From NCBI GenBank assembly GCA_030613125.1, contig JAUWMO010000163.1, positions 1-7,463 on the forward strand: a DNA stretch of 7,463 nt, written 5' to 3'. The notes beneath the pieces were generated by a model. The model was not told the DNA's origin, searched no databases, and worked only from the letters and a program-made list of their open reading frames with translations. The stretch comes from Bacteroidota bacterium (GTDB lineage Bacteria > Bacteroidota > Bacteroidia > Bacteroidales > VadinHA17). Both the position numbers and the translations under genes were made by a program. This document shows positions 6,648-7,463 of the stretch, one piece after another. Numbering within the stretch: the stretch's first letter is position 1; each line of letters begins with the position of its first letter.

Positions 6648-7463
6648 ATGAAAAACAAAATTTTAAATTCTTCAATTTTCCTTGTTACACTTCTTTCAAT
6701 TATGACAGGCTGTAGTCCCAAAACTCCTGTTGATTATCTGAATGAATCTCAAAAAGATTATGATGCCAGAATGGAGTGGTGGCGCGATGCCGGTTTTGGT
6801 ATGTTCATCCATTGGGGACCATATGCTGTACCGGCTGGGGTCTACAAAGGGGAAAACATAAACGGGATTGGGGAATGGATCATGAACACTGCACAAATAC
6901 CTGTGAAGGAATATGAGGAATTCTCCCGTGCCTTTAACCCGGTACAATACATTGCAGATGAATGGGTTCGTATTGCAAAAGATGCAGGGATGAAATACAT
7001 CATTATTACATCAAAACATCATGATGGTTTTTGTCTCTGGGATTCAAAAGTATCTGAATATGATATAATGGATTTTTCTCCGGTCAAACGGGACCTGCTG
7101 GCGGAACTCAAGGAGGCCTGTTATAAACATGGAATGAAGCTTGGTTTCTACCATTCCATTATGGATTGGCATCATCCGCAAGCCCAGGCACCTCACTATC
7201 CCACCTACAATAATAACCAGAAAGTCAATTCCGAGTTCCATTCCTATGTTGAGAATTATATGAAACCCCAACTCAAAGAATTGGTAGAAAATTATGATCC
7301 TGCGGTCCTCTGGTTTGATGGGGAATGGGTACCTGAATATACACATGAACAAGGCCTGGATGTCTATAATTTTGTCAGAGGCATGAAGCCTGAAATTATC
7401 ATAAATAACAGGGTTGATAAGGGAAGGCAAGGCATGAAGGGGATGAACAGGATTGATAAAGAT
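6648..7463 (+). CDS. GH29 alpha-L-fucosidase-like lipoprotein, C-terminus outside window
   Basis: The first 272 codons are present and open to the window edge. Residues 1-21 form a signal peptide ending MTGC, with Cys22 as the probable lipidated residue, so export and membrane anchoring are expected. The catalytic (beta/alpha)8 barrel of GH29 follows. Visible motifs are WWRDAGFGMFIHWGPYAVP (44-62), the active-site SKHHDGFCLWDS (122-133), KLGFYHSIMDWHHP (164-177) and VLWFDGEW (220-227). Asp224 in the last is the expected nucleophile of this retaining family. The enzyme should release alpha-L-fucose from glycan ends. The acid/base residue and any C-terminal binding domain lie beyond the window. 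The start is fixed by the signal peptide; no Shine-Dalgarno site is seen in the A-rich leader. It lies 329 bases after the GH116-like gene on the same strand, consistent with a shared glycan target. Confidence 0.94.
   Translation, partial: MKNKILNSSIFLVTLLSIMTGCSPKTPVDYLNESQKDYDARMEWWRDAGFGMFIHWGPYAVPAGVYKGENINGIGEWIMNTAQIPVKEYEEFSRAFNPVQYIADEWVRIAKDAGMKYIIITSKHHDGFCLWDSKVSEYDIMDFSPVKRDLLAELKEACYKHGMKLGFYHSIMDWHHPQAQAPHYPTYNNNQKVNSEFHSYVENYMKPQLKELVENYDPAVLWFDGEWVPEYTHEQGLDVYNFVRGMKPEIIINNRVDKGRQGMKGMNRIDKD

Noticed and set aside
7044..7430. Minus-strand open frame of 128 codons.
   Set aside because: It lies opposite the clear GH29 coding sequence, which carries all expected catalytic motifs in the plus frame.
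1..7463. CRISPR array, tRNA, rRNA or an intact insertion sequence.
   Set aside because: No regularly spaced repeats, no tRNA-like folds noticed and no transposase-like reading frame were seen in the gaps.

Overview
The window reads as a piece of a Bacteroidota chromosome, probably a polysaccharide-degrading Bacteroidales/Marinilabiliales-type bacterium. The basis is the AT-rich sequence, A-rich leaders without clear Shine-Dalgarno sites, candidate promoters resembling the Bacteroidetes TTTG...TAnnTTTG consensus, and exported or lipoprotein glycosidases of types common in this phylum. Species cannot be named from the sequence.

Left part, minus strand: 1..614 is the N-terminal 204 codons of a Gfo/Idh/MocA-family NAD(P)-dependent oxidoreductase that runs off the window. 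Upstream of it, 800..1669 encodes a polytopic membrane protein of unknown function. The 185-base gap between them holds two small G/C-rich hairpins of similar design. A 310-base AT-rich divergent region (1670..1979) separates this pair from the right part and carries one candidate promoter for each direction.

Right part, plus strand: three exported carbohydrate-active proteins follow one another. The first (1980..3638) is a lipoprotein with a DUF2961 domain (glycoside hydrolase family 172) fused to a C-terminal F5/8-type-C (CBM32-like) domain. The second (3748..6318) is a secreted protein related to GH116/DUF608 enzymes, with an unusual cysteine-rich active-site segment. The third (6648..7463, cut by the window end) is a GH29 alpha-L-fucosidase-like lipoprotein with its nucleophile motif intact. 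Together they look like part of a glycan-degradation locus acting in the periplasm or at the cell surface, possibly on a fucose-containing glycan. No SusC/SusD pair, sulfatase or regulator is visible here, so the locus probably extends to the right.

The 329-base gap before the GH29 gene is the most structured non-coding stretch. It holds a compact imperfect palindrome (6346..6384) and, about 50 bases further on, a perfect 12-bp inverted repeat with 65 bases between the arms, bracketed by an 8-bp direct repeat (6436..6547). The latter has the architecture of a small non-autonomous transposable element. I do not see a clearly new defence or genetic system; the most novel points are the divergent GH116-like enzyme and these intergenic elements.
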